Part shown: positions 55,604-63,594 of the stretch, piece after piece | How positions within the stretch are numbered: position 1 is the first letter of the stretch | Layout: each line of letters opens with the position of its first letter | Assembly: GCA_963834875.1 (NCBI GenBank) | Contig: CAWIDG010000025.1 | Span: 124,001 to 188,000, forward strand | Length of the DNA: 64,000 nucleotides | Direction: 5' to 3' | Source of the DNA: DATAGF01 sp963834875 | GTDB taxonomy: Bacteria > Actinomycetota > Thermoleophilia > Miltoncostaeales > Miltoncostaeaceae | Notes under the pieces: model-generated | Told to the model about the DNA's origin: nothing | What the model saw: the letters and a program-made list of their open reading frames with translations, nothing else | Databases searched by the model: none | Made by a program: the position numbers and the translations under genes

Positions 55604-57043
55604 CTAGTAGGTCACGTCGTGCGGGTAGCTCTCGCGCAGGCCGGCCGGCGTGATGCGCACGAAGCTGGCGTTGCGGTGGAATTCCGGGATGCTGCGGGCG
55701 TCGGAGTAGCTCATCCCCGACCGCAGGCCCCCGACGAGGCCGTGCAGCACGACGGACGTCGCGTCGCGCAGCGGCACGACGGCCTCGACGCCCTCGGGGA
55801 CCACCGGGATGAACTCGATGCCCTCCTCGCCCTCGGCCGCGCGCCGCGCCGCCGCGGCCGTCTCGGACGCCATCCCCCGGAAGACCTTGACCCGGGTGCC
55901 GTTGCGGCGGACGACGTCGCCGGGGCTCTCGGGCGTCCCGGCGAGCAGGTTCCCGACCATGACGCTCTCCGCCCCCGCGGCCATCGCCTTGGCCACGTCG
56001 CCCCCGGAGCGGACGCCGCCGTCGGCGATCACCGGCACGCCCTCGGGGGCGCACGCCTCGGCGCACTCCATGACGGCGGTGAGCTGGGGCACGCCGACGC
56101 CGGCGACGACCCGCGTGGTGCAGACCGACCCCGGCCCGACGCCCACCTTCACGCCGTCGGCGCCCGCCGCGACCAGGTCGCGCGCGCCCTCGGCGGTCGC
56201 CACGTTGCCGGCGACGACGTCGGTGCGGCCGCCGATCGCCTCGCGCACGCGGGCGAGCGCCTCGATCGCATGCTCGGAGTGGCCGTGGGCGATGTCCAGG
56301 ACCAGCACGTCGGCGCCGGCCTCCTGGAGGGCCTGGGCCCGTTCGACCACGTCCCCCCGGACGCCGATCGCGGCCCCGACGGCCAGCCGGCCGCGGTCGT
56401 CCTTGGTCGCCTCCGGGCGCTCCGTGCGCTGGAGCAGGTCGCGCAGCGTGATGAGGCCCACGAGCCGGTCGTCCTCGGCCACCAGCGGCAGCTTCTCGAC
56501 GCGCGCGTCGCGCAGCAGGCGCGCCGCCTCGTCGGCGCTCGTCGCCGGGGTCCCGACCACCAGCCGCGCCCGCGGCGTCATCAGCTCGGAGACCGGCGTC
56601 AGCGGATCCGTCTGCAGCAGGACGTCGCGGCGGGTGAGCATGCCCGCGAGGCGGCCCTCGTCGTCGACGACCACCAGCCCGCTCACGCCGTGGCGCTCCA
56701 TCCGCTCCCAGGCGTCGGCCAGGCGGGCGCCGGGCCCGATCGTGTGCGGGTCCGGGATCACGAGGGCCTCGGCGCGCTTGACGCGCGCGACCTCGGCCAC
56801 CTGCTGATCCACCGACAGGAAGCGGTGGACGATGCCGATCCCGCCGAGCCGGGCCATCGTGATGGCCATCTCCGACTCGGTGACCGTGTCCATGTTCGCC
56901 GAGACGACCGGGACGGCCATGCGCAGCCTGCGCGTGAGCCTGGTGGAGACGTCGACGTCGGAGCGCGAGCTGATCCGGCTGCGGCGGGGCGCCAGCAGGA
57001 CGTCGTCGTAGGACAAGCCGAGCGGGATCCCGTCCGCGGTCAC
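55604..57043 (-). CDS. guaB: inosine-5'-monophosphate dehydrogenase
   Basis: Oxidises IMP to XMP, the committed step to GMP. 479 residues, intact. Begins GIPLGLSYDDVLLAPRRS; two CBS domains lie at about 95-210 (ELMTPRARLVVGTPATSADE marks the second half); the catalytic loop is GVGPGSVCTTRVVAGVGVPQ with the Cys nucleophile; the flap is late, FIPVVPEGVEAVV. GTG 57043 is preferred because AAGGTG lies 6 nt before it; GTG 57052 is in frame. Divergent from the lipoprotein gene; followed 8 bp later by tkt. Confidence 0.95.
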   Translation of the reverse strand: MTADGIPLGLSYDDVLLAPRRSRISSRSDVDVSTRLTRRLRMAVPVVSANMDTVTESEMAITMARLGGIGIVHRFLSVDQQVAEVARVKRAEALVIPDPHTIGPGARLADAWERMERHGVSGLVVVDDEGRLAGMLTRRDVLLQTDPLTPVSELMTPRARLVVGTPATSADEAARLLRDARVEKLPLVAEDDRLVGLITLRDLLQRTERPEATKDDRGRLAVGAAIGVRGDVVERAQALQEAGADVLVLDIAHGHSEHAIEALARVREAIGGRTDVVAGNVATAEGARDLVAAGADGVKVGVGPGSVCTTRVVAGVGVPQLTAVMECAEACAPEGVPVIADGGVRSGGDVAKAMAAGAESVMVGNLLAGTPESPGDVVRRNGTRVKVFRGMASETAAAARRAAEGEEGIEFIPVVPEGVEAVVPLRDATSVVLHGLVGGLRSGMSYSDARSIPEFHRNASFVRITPAGLRESYPHDVTY

Positions 57044-57108
57044 TCGCCGCACCTTAGCCGACGACCCCGCCCGGGGGCCGCCCCGGACGCGTCAGCTAGC
57101 ATCGCCGG

Positions 57109-57573
57109 ATGGCGCCCCGACTGACCGCCGCCATCGCCGTCGGCGCCGCGACATGCATCGCGATCGGCGGGTGTGGCGACGGCGAGCAACCGGCGACCGG
57201 GGGGCCGGACAGCCCGGCGTCCTACGTGGCCGCGGTCGAGAGCCTCGTCGAGCCCCCCGCCCTCCTCGCGGCCGAGATCTCCAAGCGCGCCGGCGACGAG
57301 GGCGCCGCCCCCCCGGCGCGCGGCCGCCTCGACGGGCTCGTGAGGGCCGCGCAGGCCCGGCTCGCGGCGTTGCGCGCCCTGCGGCTGGAGGATGCGGTCC
57401 TGCGCCGGCGCCGCGACCGCCTGGCCGCCGCGTACGCCCGTGTGGTGCCGCGGATGGAGACCGCGGTCGACGCCCTGGCCGGCGACGACCGGGCCGCGCT
57501 GACCGCCGCCGCCGCGCCGTTCCTCGACGCCCTCCGAACGCTCCCATCCGCCGCCTCGCCCTCCTCGCGCTGA
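57109..57573 (+). CDS. small lipoprotein, first of a tandem pair
   Basis: 154 residues, no known family. Signal peptide MAPRLTAAIAVGAATCIAIG with lipobox IGGC; the mature part is helical, with VRAAQARLAALRALRLEDAV and RDRLAAAYARVVPRMETAV. The segment RLED-x2-L-x4-R-x2-AAAYA-x-VV-x2-M recurs in the next gene, so the two are paralogues of one helical-bundle family. ATG 57109 is 65 bp from guaB. Anchored on the outer face of the membrane; role unknown. Confidence 0.68.
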   Translation: MAPRLTAAIAVGAATCIAIGGCGDGEQPATGGPDSPASYVAAVESLVEPPALLAAEISKRAGDEGAAPPARGRLDGLVRAAQARLAALRALRLEDAVLRRRRDRLAAAYARVVPRMETAVDALAGDDRAALTAAAAPFLDALRTLPSAASPSSR

Positions 57574-58019
57574 TCCCGCTCGCGCTCGCCCCGGCGTGCG
57601 GCGGCGACTCCCTGGGGCCGGCCACCGCCCCGGTCAGCGACGGCACCGAGGTCTCCCCGCAGCGCTACCTCGCCGACACCGATGCCGCCGCGGTCGCGGT
57701 CGCCGCCTTCACCCGCGACCTCGCGACGGTCGGGACGACCGCGACGCCCGAGGCCCTGGCTCGGGCAGCGCCGGCGTTGAGCGCGTCGCTCGCACAGGCC
57801 GAGGCCCACTCCCAGCGCCTGTCGGCCGAGCGCCTGGAGGACTCGCGCCTGGAAGCGCAGCGCGCCCGGGCGGCGGCGGCCTACGCGGACGTCGTCGCGG
57901 CGATGCGCCTGGCGACCGACGCCGCGGCCGCGGGCCGGCCGACCCGGTTCGTGCAGGCCGTGGACGACTACTCGAACGCGATCGCCGCCCTGCGCGCGGC
58001 GGGCGAGCCGTCCTCCTAG
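57546..58019 (+). CDS. small lipoprotein, second of a tandem pair; start unclear
   Basis: About 157 residues. The hydrophobic stretch IRRLALLALIPLALAPAC looks like an Arg-containing lipoprotein signal with Cys at the end, but its first codon is ATC, not ATG; the next option is CTG 57570 overlapping the first gene's stop (CTGA). Either an unusual start or a base error is present. The mature part repeats the neighbour's pattern: RLEDSRLEAQRARAAAAYAD, VVAAMRLATDAA and FVQAVDDYSNAIAALRAAG. Overlaps the first gene by 28 bp. Convergent with the methyltransferase. Confidence 0.6.
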   Translation: MRRLALLALIPLALAPACGGDSLGPATAPVSDGTEVSPQRYLADTDAAAVAVAAFTRDLATVGTTATPEALARAAPALSASLAQAEAHSQRLSAERLEDSRLEAQRARAAAAYADVVAAMRLATDAAAAGRPTRFVQAVDDYSNAIAALRAAGEPSS

Positions 58020-58050
58020 CGACCGGCCGCACGACCGGGGCGCCGGCCGC

Positions 58051-58893
58051 TCAGGCCACCGCGAGGGCGTTCAGGGCGGCGCCCGGCATCGTGTAGCCGG
58101 CCCCGTTCCGGTAGGGCTCGACCGCGCCGATCAGCGTCGAGCGGACCTCGGACTGGTCGGCCTCCGGCATCGCCCTGAGCACCAGCGCCAGCGCTCCGGC
58201 GAGGTCGCGGACGAAGGTCCAGACGTCGTCGGCGGAGACGAAGCTCCACTCGACCTCGATCACCTCCATCCGCCGGACCTCAAGCCCCGCGCCCTCCAGG
58301 AGCGACCGCGTGCGCCGCTCGCTCGCCATCGCGAAGATGCCGGGCGCCTCGGGGTCGGGAGGCGGCGCGCCGGCGCGATCCATGATGATCCGGGCCGGCA
58401 CCGACGCCCACGGGTTGCGCTCGGGGTCGCCCCAGACCGACATCGCGAGGCGGCCGCCGTCGCGCAGCACGCGCCGCGTCTCGCGCAGCGCCGCCGCCGG
58501 GTCGGCCATCAGCATGTAGCCCCAGCGACAGAGGACGCCGTCCACGCTCGCGTCCTCCAGGTCGATGCGCTCGGCGTCCATCGTGCGGTGCTCCGAGTTG
58601 CCGATGCCGAGCTCGGCGGCGTGCCGCCTCGCGGCCTCGACCATCTCGGCCGAGAAGTCGGTCGAGAGCAGGCGGCCCTCGGCGCCGAGCGCGGCCGCGG
58701 CGGCGAAGCCCGTGTCGCCGAGGCCGGCGGCGAGCTCCAGGATGGTCTGCCCCGGCCGCGGCGCCAGGGCGTCGACCATCCACTGGCCCACCGCCCGCGA
58801 GGCCTCCCACATCCAGTCGCGGCGGCGATCCCAGCCGGCCGCCATCCGGTCCCACACCTCGCGGCTCGCCAGGCGGTACTCGTCGGCCGCCAT
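58051..58893 (-). CDS. class I SAM-dependent methyltransferase (UbiE/COQ5-like)
   Basis: 280 residues, intact. Begins with a helical part (REVWDRMAAGWDRRRDWMWE), then motif I ILELAAGLGDTGFAAAAALG, motif II LLSTDFSAEMVEAARRHAAE, and motif IV/post-I AERIDLEDASVDGVLCRWGY. Later LRETRRVLRDGGRLAMSVWG is the usual beta5 region. Such enzymes act on small aromatic or lipid acceptors. The gene begins 4 bp after the NMO stop, so the two form an operon. Acceptor unknown. Confidence 0.87.
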   Translation of the reverse strand: MAADEYRLASREVWDRMAAGWDRRRDWMWEASRAVGQWMVDALAPRPGQTILELAAGLGDTGFAAAAALGAEGRLLSTDFSAEMVEAARRHAAELGIGNSEHRTMDAERIDLEDASVDGVLCRWGYMLMADPAAALRETRRVLRDGGRLAMSVWGDPERNPWASVPARIIMDRAGAPPPDPEAPGIFAMASERRTRSLLEGAGLEVRRMEVIEVEWSFVSADDVWTFVRDLAGALALVLRAMPEADQSEVRSTLIGAVEPYRNGAGYTMPGAALNALAVA

Positions 58894-58897
58894 GGGC

Positions 58898-59996
58898 TCA
58901 GCCCCCGGGCGGCCCGGCCAGCTCGCGGAGCACCGCCGCCGCCTCCGCGATGACCTCCTCGACGATCGCCCCGGCCGGCGGGGACCCGCTCGCCAGGCCC
59001 GCGGCCTGGCCGGCGAACAGGGCGATGAGGTCCGGGCGGTCGGCCGCCGCCGCCGCCGCGCGCAGGTCGCCGCTCGCGGCGGCCTGGCGCGGGTAGCCGA
59101 GGGCGGGCGGGCCGGCGGCCTCGAGCGCGGCGACGAGCCGGTTGGGGAGCCCCCGGGCGGGCCGGCCGGAGACGGCTCGCGTGATCACCGTGTCCACGTC
59201 GTGCGCCTCGCGCAGGCGGTGCTTGTAGCCCTCGGGGGCGCCGCTCTCGGCGGCGACCAGGAAGCGCGAGCCCATCTGGACGCCCTGGGCTCCGAGGGCG
59301 AGGGCGGCGGCGAGGCCGCGGCCGTCCATGACGCCCCCCGCGGCGACCACCGGGACATCGACCGCGCGGACGACCTGCGGCACCAGCGCGAACGTGCCGA
59401 TCAGCGGCACGTCCCCCTCCTCCGAGACGTCGAAGGAGGAGCGGTGGCCGCCCGCCTCGGCGCCCTGGGCGACGATGACGTCGGCGCCCGACCGGGCCGA
59501 CCGCACCGCGTCGTCCACGCTCGAGGCCATCGCGACGAGGGGCACGCCGGCCTCGCGGGCGAGGTCGTGCACGTCCCCGGGGTCGCCGAGCCCCACGCTG
59601 ACGACGTTCGCGCCCGCCTCGAGGCCCGCGGACACGAGCTGGCGCGGCGTGGCCGGCGGGGGCGGGGGCGGCGCCTCGTCGGGCAGGCCGAGCTCGCGCC
59701 GCAGGGGCGCCAGGGCGGCGCGCGGGTCGCGGCCGCGCCGGTCGGGCGGGGTGGGCGGGGCCACGAGCACGTTGACCGCGACGGGCGTCGCGGTCAGGGC
59801 GCGGGCCCGCCGCACGGCCTCGGCGGCCGCGTCGACCGTCATCGCCGTTCAGCCCGAAGGCGCCCAGGCCCCCCGCCTCCGAGACCGCCGCGACGAGCTC
59901 CGGCGTCGTGTAGCCGCCGGCCATCCCGGCCAGCAGGACGGGATGGCGGATCCCGAGCACCTCGCAGAGGCGGTTCGCGAACGGCGCCGCGGCCAT
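58898..59996 (-). CDS. nitronate monooxygenase family FMN protein, one frame break
   Basis: Flavin TIM-barrel protein of about 366 residues, which oxidises alkyl nitronates or reduces enoyl thioesters in relatives. The N-terminus RLCEVLGIRHPVLLAGMAGG, catalytic-His region GADVIVAQGAEAGGHRSS, FMN-phosphate loop VVAAGGVMDGRGLAAALALG and AQGVQMGSRFLVAAES are all typical. One extra base near 59845 breaks the frame between GAFGLNG and MTVDAAAEAVRRA. ATG 59996. Operon with the methyltransferase. The hairpin pair at 60058-60156 lies just upstream. Confidence 0.87.
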
Positions 59997-60057
59997 GGCC
60001 GCCGACCCTACATCCCCCCTGCACCGCGGAGCGGATTCACGCGGCCACCGAGCGGAG

Positions 60058-60101
60058 AATTCCGGATCTCCAGCCCCGCCGAAGGCGGTGAAATCCGGAT
60101 T
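60058..60101. repeat. hairpin with a CCCCGCC-gaa-GGCGG core
   Basis: AATTCCGGAT and AATCCGGATT form the outer stem and CCGCC-GAA-GGCGG the inner one. The 17 bp at 60074-60090 are identical to the inverse of 16312-16328 inside the other long hairpin. Confidence 0.75.
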
Positions 60102-60113
60102 GGTCCGCAATCT

Positions 60114-60156
60114 GCGCAGATGGCGCGCCCCGCCCGAAGGGCGGAGCCATCTGCGC
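60114..60156. terminator. hairpin with a related CCGCCC-gaa-GGGCGG core
   Basis: GCGCAGATGGC pairs perfectly with GCCATCTGCGC, and inside it CCGCCC pairs with GGGCGG around GAA. Lies between the sigma-factor stop (60206) and the NMO start, both on the minus strand, so it could end the sigma transcript or form part of the NMO leader. Confidence 0.6.
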
Positions 60157-60205
60157 CGGCGCGCCAGAGCGTCACCAGGGCCCAGCGAGCGCATCAGACC
60201 TCGCC

Positions 60206-61288
60206 TCATCCCGAGGCCGGCAGCTCGGCCGGCAGCCCCACGCCCGGAAGGGCCTCGGGCGTGACGAACCCGGTGATCTCCGCGATCCGGTCGCCCCGCA
60301 GGGTGAGCACCTGGAGCGCGTAGGGGACATAGGCCCCGCGGCCCTCGTCCCACCCGTACGCGCCGAGGGCGACCTGGCCGCTCGCCCGGCCCCTGACCAG
60401 GCGCACGCGCCGCCCGCCGGTCTCGAAGCGGGAGCCGGTCCACCGGCCCGCGAACGCGAAGTCGCGGAGGAACACCGCGATCGCCTCACGGCCGGAGTAC
60501 CACGTCGGCATCGGCGGCATCGCGACGACGGCGTCCTCGGCGAGCATCGCGACGATCGCCTCCACGTCGCCCCGCTCCCAGGCCTCCACGTAGCCCTCGA
60601 CGATCTCGCGGAGCCGCTCCTCGCCGAGCGCCCGCAGCGCGGCCTGCTGGCTCTCGGCGGGCAGGCGCTCCTCGGCCGCCCTGCGGGCCCGCTGCAGCGC
60701 GCTGTTCGCCGACGCCACCGTCGTGTCCAGCGACGCGGCCGTCTCACGCGCCGAGAAGCCGAGCACGTCGCGCAGGATCAGGGCCGCCCGCTGGCGCGGG
60801 GGCAGGTGCTGGAGCGCCGCGATGAACGCCAGCTCGACGCTCTCGCGCCGCTCGTAGCGCGCCTCAGGCGCCGCGAGCCCGTCCTCGACGCCGATCAGCT
60901 CGTCGGGGTACGGCTCCACCCAGACGGCCTCGACCAGCGGCGCGCCCGGCCCCTCCCGCGGATCGGCCGCCGTCCCGCGGTCGGGCGGCAGGACGCGCTT
61001 GGGGCGGCGCGCGATGGTGTCCAGGCACGCGTTGGTGGCGATCCGGTAGAGCCACGCGCGCGGCGAGCTGCGCCCCTGAAAGCCCCGCAGCCCCCGCCAG
61101 GCCCGCAGCAGCGCGTCCTGGAGGGCGTCCTCGGCGTCGTGGACCGACCCGAGCATCCGGTAGCAGTGCGCGTGGAGCTCGGCGCGGAGCGGCTCGACCA
61201 GGCGGCGGTAGGCCCCCTCGTCGCCCGCCGCGGCGGCCGCCACCAGCTCCCGCTCGCGGTCGGTGGGTCCTGTCGCCGGGCGCGCCAT
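60206..61288 (-). CDS. ECF sigma factor with SnoaL-like C-terminal domain (SigG/SigX5-like)
   Basis: 360 residues. Region 2 (about 10-90): YRRLVEPLRAELHAHCYRML and DAEDALQDALLRAWRGLRGF, with FQGRSSPRAWLYRIATNACL. Region 4 (about 155-215): LQHLPPRQRAALILRDVLGF and SARETAASLDTTVASANSAL. The C-terminal 130 residues are an NTF2/SnoaL fold, VEGYVEAWERGDVEAIVAML to TLRGDRIAEITGF, which in this group replaces an anti-sigma partner and controls activity. No anti-sigma gene is adjacent. ATG 61288, 11 bp after the M14 peptidase stop. Confidence 0.92.
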   Translation of the reverse strand: MARPATGPTDRERELVAAAAAGDEGAYRRLVEPLRAELHAHCYRMLGSVHDAEDALQDALLRAWRGLRGFQGRSSPRAWLYRIATNACLDTIARRPKRVLPPDRGTAADPREGPGAPLVEAVWVEPYPDELIGVEDGLAAPEARYERRESVELAFIAALQHLPPRQRAALILRDVLGFSARETAASLDTTVASANSALQRARRAAEERLPAESQQAALRALGEERLREIVEGYVEAWERGDVEAIVAMLAEDAVVAMPPMPTWYSGREAIAVFLRDFAFAGRWTGSRFETGGRRVRLVRGRASGQVALGAYGWDEGRGAYVPYALQVLTLRGDRIAEITGFVTPEALPGVGLPAELPASG

Positions 61289-61299
61289 CGCGGCGCAGG

Positions 61300-62016
61300 C
61301 TAGCCCGCGCTGGTCGCGACCGCGCGGACCGCCCGCGCGTGGCGGCCGGCGGCCGCGGGCGACAGCGCCCCGCGCCCGAGCTCGACCACGAAGGCGCTGG
61401 TGCCCGGCTGGGTGCGGTTCTGCCACCGCGTGGCGATGCCGGGCAGGAAGCCGAGCCCGACCGGCTTGGCGGGCAGGCCCGTCAGGCGGGCGTAGCGGCG
61501 CGCGACGCGGGGGTCCGCACCGCTCGAGACGTCAACCAGCGACAGCGCCTGGTGGTACCAGATCGTCACGTCGGGACGCAGCCGCCTGATGAGCCGGGCC
61601 GCCAGGCGCGACTCGGGCTCGGAGAGCGGGCGGGCGCCCGAGTGGAAGGCGTCGAAGGGGCGGCCCTGGGCGCGCCAGCGGTGGGGGAAGTTCCGGTTGA
61701 GGTCGACGCCCCGGGCGTTCTGGCGGGCGCCCGCGGCCGTCCCGTCGGGGTTCAGGTCGTGGATCAGCCAGAGCTCGGCGCCGGCCGGCGCGGGCCCGCG
61801 GCGCAGCTCGCGCACGACCGCCCGCCCCGCCGGCTCGTTGCCGTGCACCGCCCCCACCACCAGCACGCGGCGCTCGGCACCCCGGTCGCCGACCCGCGTC
61901 AGCAGGATCGGGCGGTCCTCGGCGCTGCGGCCGAGCACGGCCTCGCGCGGCCCGTCGGGCGCCGCGGCGCCGGTCCCCGCCCCAGTCGTCGCCGCGGCGG
62001 CCGCGGCGGCGGCCAT
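61300..62016 (-). CDS. M14 family zinc carboxypeptidase/murein peptide amidase-like
   Basis: 238 residues. Zinc ligands are in VVGAVHGNEPAGRAVV (HxxE) and the late His in VTIWYHQALSLVD; substrate Arg and Asn in RQNARGVDLNRNFPHRW; the catalytic Glu is probably in SAFVVELGRGALS. This fits MpaA-like enzymes that trim murein peptides. The Ala-rich N-terminus (MAAAAAAAATTGAGTGAAAP) may be the end of a signal peptide if the start lies a few codons upstream (RALVAM). 13 bp after the Crp/Fnr stop; same transcript likely. Confidence 0.85.
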   Translation of the reverse strand: MAAAAAAAATTGAGTGAAAPDGPREAVLGRSAEDRPILLTRVGDRGAERRVLVVGAVHGNEPAGRAVVRELRRGPAPAGAELWLIHDLNPDGTAAGARQNARGVDLNRNFPHRWRAQGRPFDAFHSGARPLSEPESRLAARLIRRLRPDVTIWYHQALSLVDVSSGADPRVARRYARLTGLPAKPVGLGFLPGIATRWQNRTQPGTSAFVVELGRGALSPAAAGRHARAVRAVATSAG

Positions 62017-62029
62017 CGCGACGAGGGCC

Positions 62030-62782
62030 CTAGAAGTCCGTGGCGGCGGCGAGGCTGAGTGCCTCCTCGCGCGCGCGGACGACCTCCCATGGGATCGTGA
62101 TCGTGCGCCCGTCCATCTCCACCGACCCGCTCGAGCGCAGCTTGCTGAAGGCGGTGGTGACGGCCTCGCGCGAGGCGCCGACGAGCGAGGCCCACTGCGC
62201 GTGGGTCAGCTCGAGCCGCAGCTCGATGCCGGCGCGCGTGGTCACGCCGAAGCCGTCGGCGAGCTGGTGCAGGCGCGCGCGAAGGCGGTCCTCGACCCGC
62301 ATCTCGCTGACGAGGGCGACCGTCTCGCGCAGCATCGCGACGCGGTCGGAGAGCAGCTCGGCCAGGTTGCGGCCCAGGCGCGGGTAGCGGGCGATGAGGC
62401 CCTCGATCGCGCGGCCCGAGAGCGGCGAGACGGCGGAGTCCTCGAGGGCGCTGACGTTCGCGGCCGGCGCCGTGCCGAGGGTGCTGTAGATCGCGCCCGA
62501 GTCGAGCATCGAGATCATGATCTCGTGCCCCGGCGCCGTGGACTCGAACAGCGCGAGCCGCCCCTCGCGGACGAGGTAGAGGTGGTCGGTGCGGCCGAGC
62601 GGCTCCGGCATCGCCGCGCCGCGGGGCCAGCGCACCAGCGGCAGGCGGCTGTCGAGCAGCGCGAGGTCCCGCTCGGGCAGGCCCGCGAAGAGGTCCATCT
62701 GGCTCAGTCCGGGACGGCCGTTGGTCCTCACGCCCGACGTCCTGAACCCGTCGATCCGCAGGGCGGAGAGGGTCGTCGCCAT
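62030..62782 (-). CDS. Crp/Fnr family transcriptional regulator
   Basis: 250 residues. The cyclic-nucleotide-binding-like domain begins LSQMDLFAGLPERDLALLDS; it lacks the RxSA-type cAMP phosphate-binding motif, showing TAPAANVSALEDS instead. A long dimer helix leads into the HTH with LTHAQWASLVGASREAVTTA and FSKLRSSGSVEMDGRTITIP. No Fe-S cysteines are seen, so it is not an Fnr-type oxygen sensor. ATG 62782; TTG 62791 is possible. First gene of crp-M14-sigma on the minus strand; divergent from the DtxR-type regulator. Confidence 0.88.
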   Translation of the reverse strand: MATTLSALRIDGFRTSGVRTNGRPGLSQMDLFAGLPERDLALLDSRLPLVRWPRGAAMPEPLGRTDHLYLVREGRLALFESTAPGHEIMISMLDSGAIYSTLGTAPAANVSALEDSAVSPLSGRAIEGLIARYPRLGRNLAELLSDRVAMLRETVALVSEMRVEDRLRARLHQLADGFGVTTRAGIELRLELTHAQWASLVGASREAVTTAFSKLRSSGSVEMDGRTITIPWEVVRAREEALSLAAATDF

Positions 62783-62917
62783 GCGGGACAATGTGGCATT
62801 CGATTGTTATGGCGCCCTAAGAACCGGCACAAGATAGATCGGTGATGCCCGCAGGACGCGCGCGTCTCACCACCCCGGCGGGGGAAGGTACGATTCGCGG
62901 CCACCAAGGAGACGACA

Positions 62918-63583
62918 GTGGAACGGCCCAGCCCCGCCGTCCAGGACTACCTGAAGGCCGTCTACCAGCTGGGCGAGGCGGCGGACGCGGATGGCCCGAT
63001 CACGACGTCGCAGGTGGCGGACGCCCTCGCCGTCACGACCGCGTCGGCGAGCAACATGCTGAAGAAGCTCGACGCGCTGGGCTACGTCGTCCAGGTCAAG
63101 CGCCAGGGCGTGGAGCTGACGGAGTCGGGGCGGCAGGCGGCCCTCGAGGTGATCCGCCACCACCGGCTGCTCGAGACCTACCTCGCGACCCGGCTCGGCA
63201 TGTCCTGGGACGAGGTGCACCGCGAGGCCGAGGTGCTCGAGCACCACGTCTCCGAGGCCCTGGCCGCCCGCATCGCCGAGGAGCTCGGCCACCCCGAGCG
63301 CGACCCCCACGGCCACCCGATCCCCACGAGCGGCGGCCAGGTGGCGATCCCGCCGTCGGAGCGCCTGTCAGAGCTCGCCGCCGGCGCGACCGCGGTGGTG
63401 GGGCGGGTGGACGATCACGACGACGCCCTGCTGCGCTTCCTGGCCGAGCGGGGGCTGGTGCCCGAGGCGCGCGTCGAGGTGCTGGAGCACGCCCCCTTCG
63501 GGGGCCCGATCTCGGTGCGCGTCAACGGCGACCGCGTCGTGGAAGTGCCGCCCGAGGCGGCGCGGGCCGTGCACGTCGAGTAG
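62918..63583 (+). CDS. DtxR/MntR family metal-dependent repressor
   Basis: 221 residues. The HTH is in ITTSQVADALAVTTASASNM, followed by LKKLDALGYVVQVKRQGVEL; the dimer and metal domain has RHHRLLETYLATRLGMSWDE, then EAEVLEHHVSEAL and GHPERDPHGHPIP. The usual Cys before the DPHG motif (CPHGNPIP/CDPHG) is Arg-Asp here (ERDPHG). A C-terminal SH3-like FeoA domain (LRFLAERGLVPEARVEVLEH) completes an IdeR-type layout. AAGGAG lies 8 nt before GTG 62918. Likely controls iron or manganese genes elsewhere. Confidence 0.9.
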   Translation: MERPSPAVQDYLKAVYQLGEAADADGPITTSQVADALAVTTASASNMLKKLDALGYVVQVKRQGVELTESGRQAALEVIRHHRLLETYLATRLGMSWDEVHREAEVLEHHVSEALAARIAEELGHPERDPHGHPIPTSGGQVAIPPSERLSELAAGATAVVGRVDDHDDALLRFLAERGLVPEARVEVLEHAPFGGPISVRVNGDRVVEVPPEAARAVHVE

Positions 63584-63594
63584 CTCCGCGCCCG

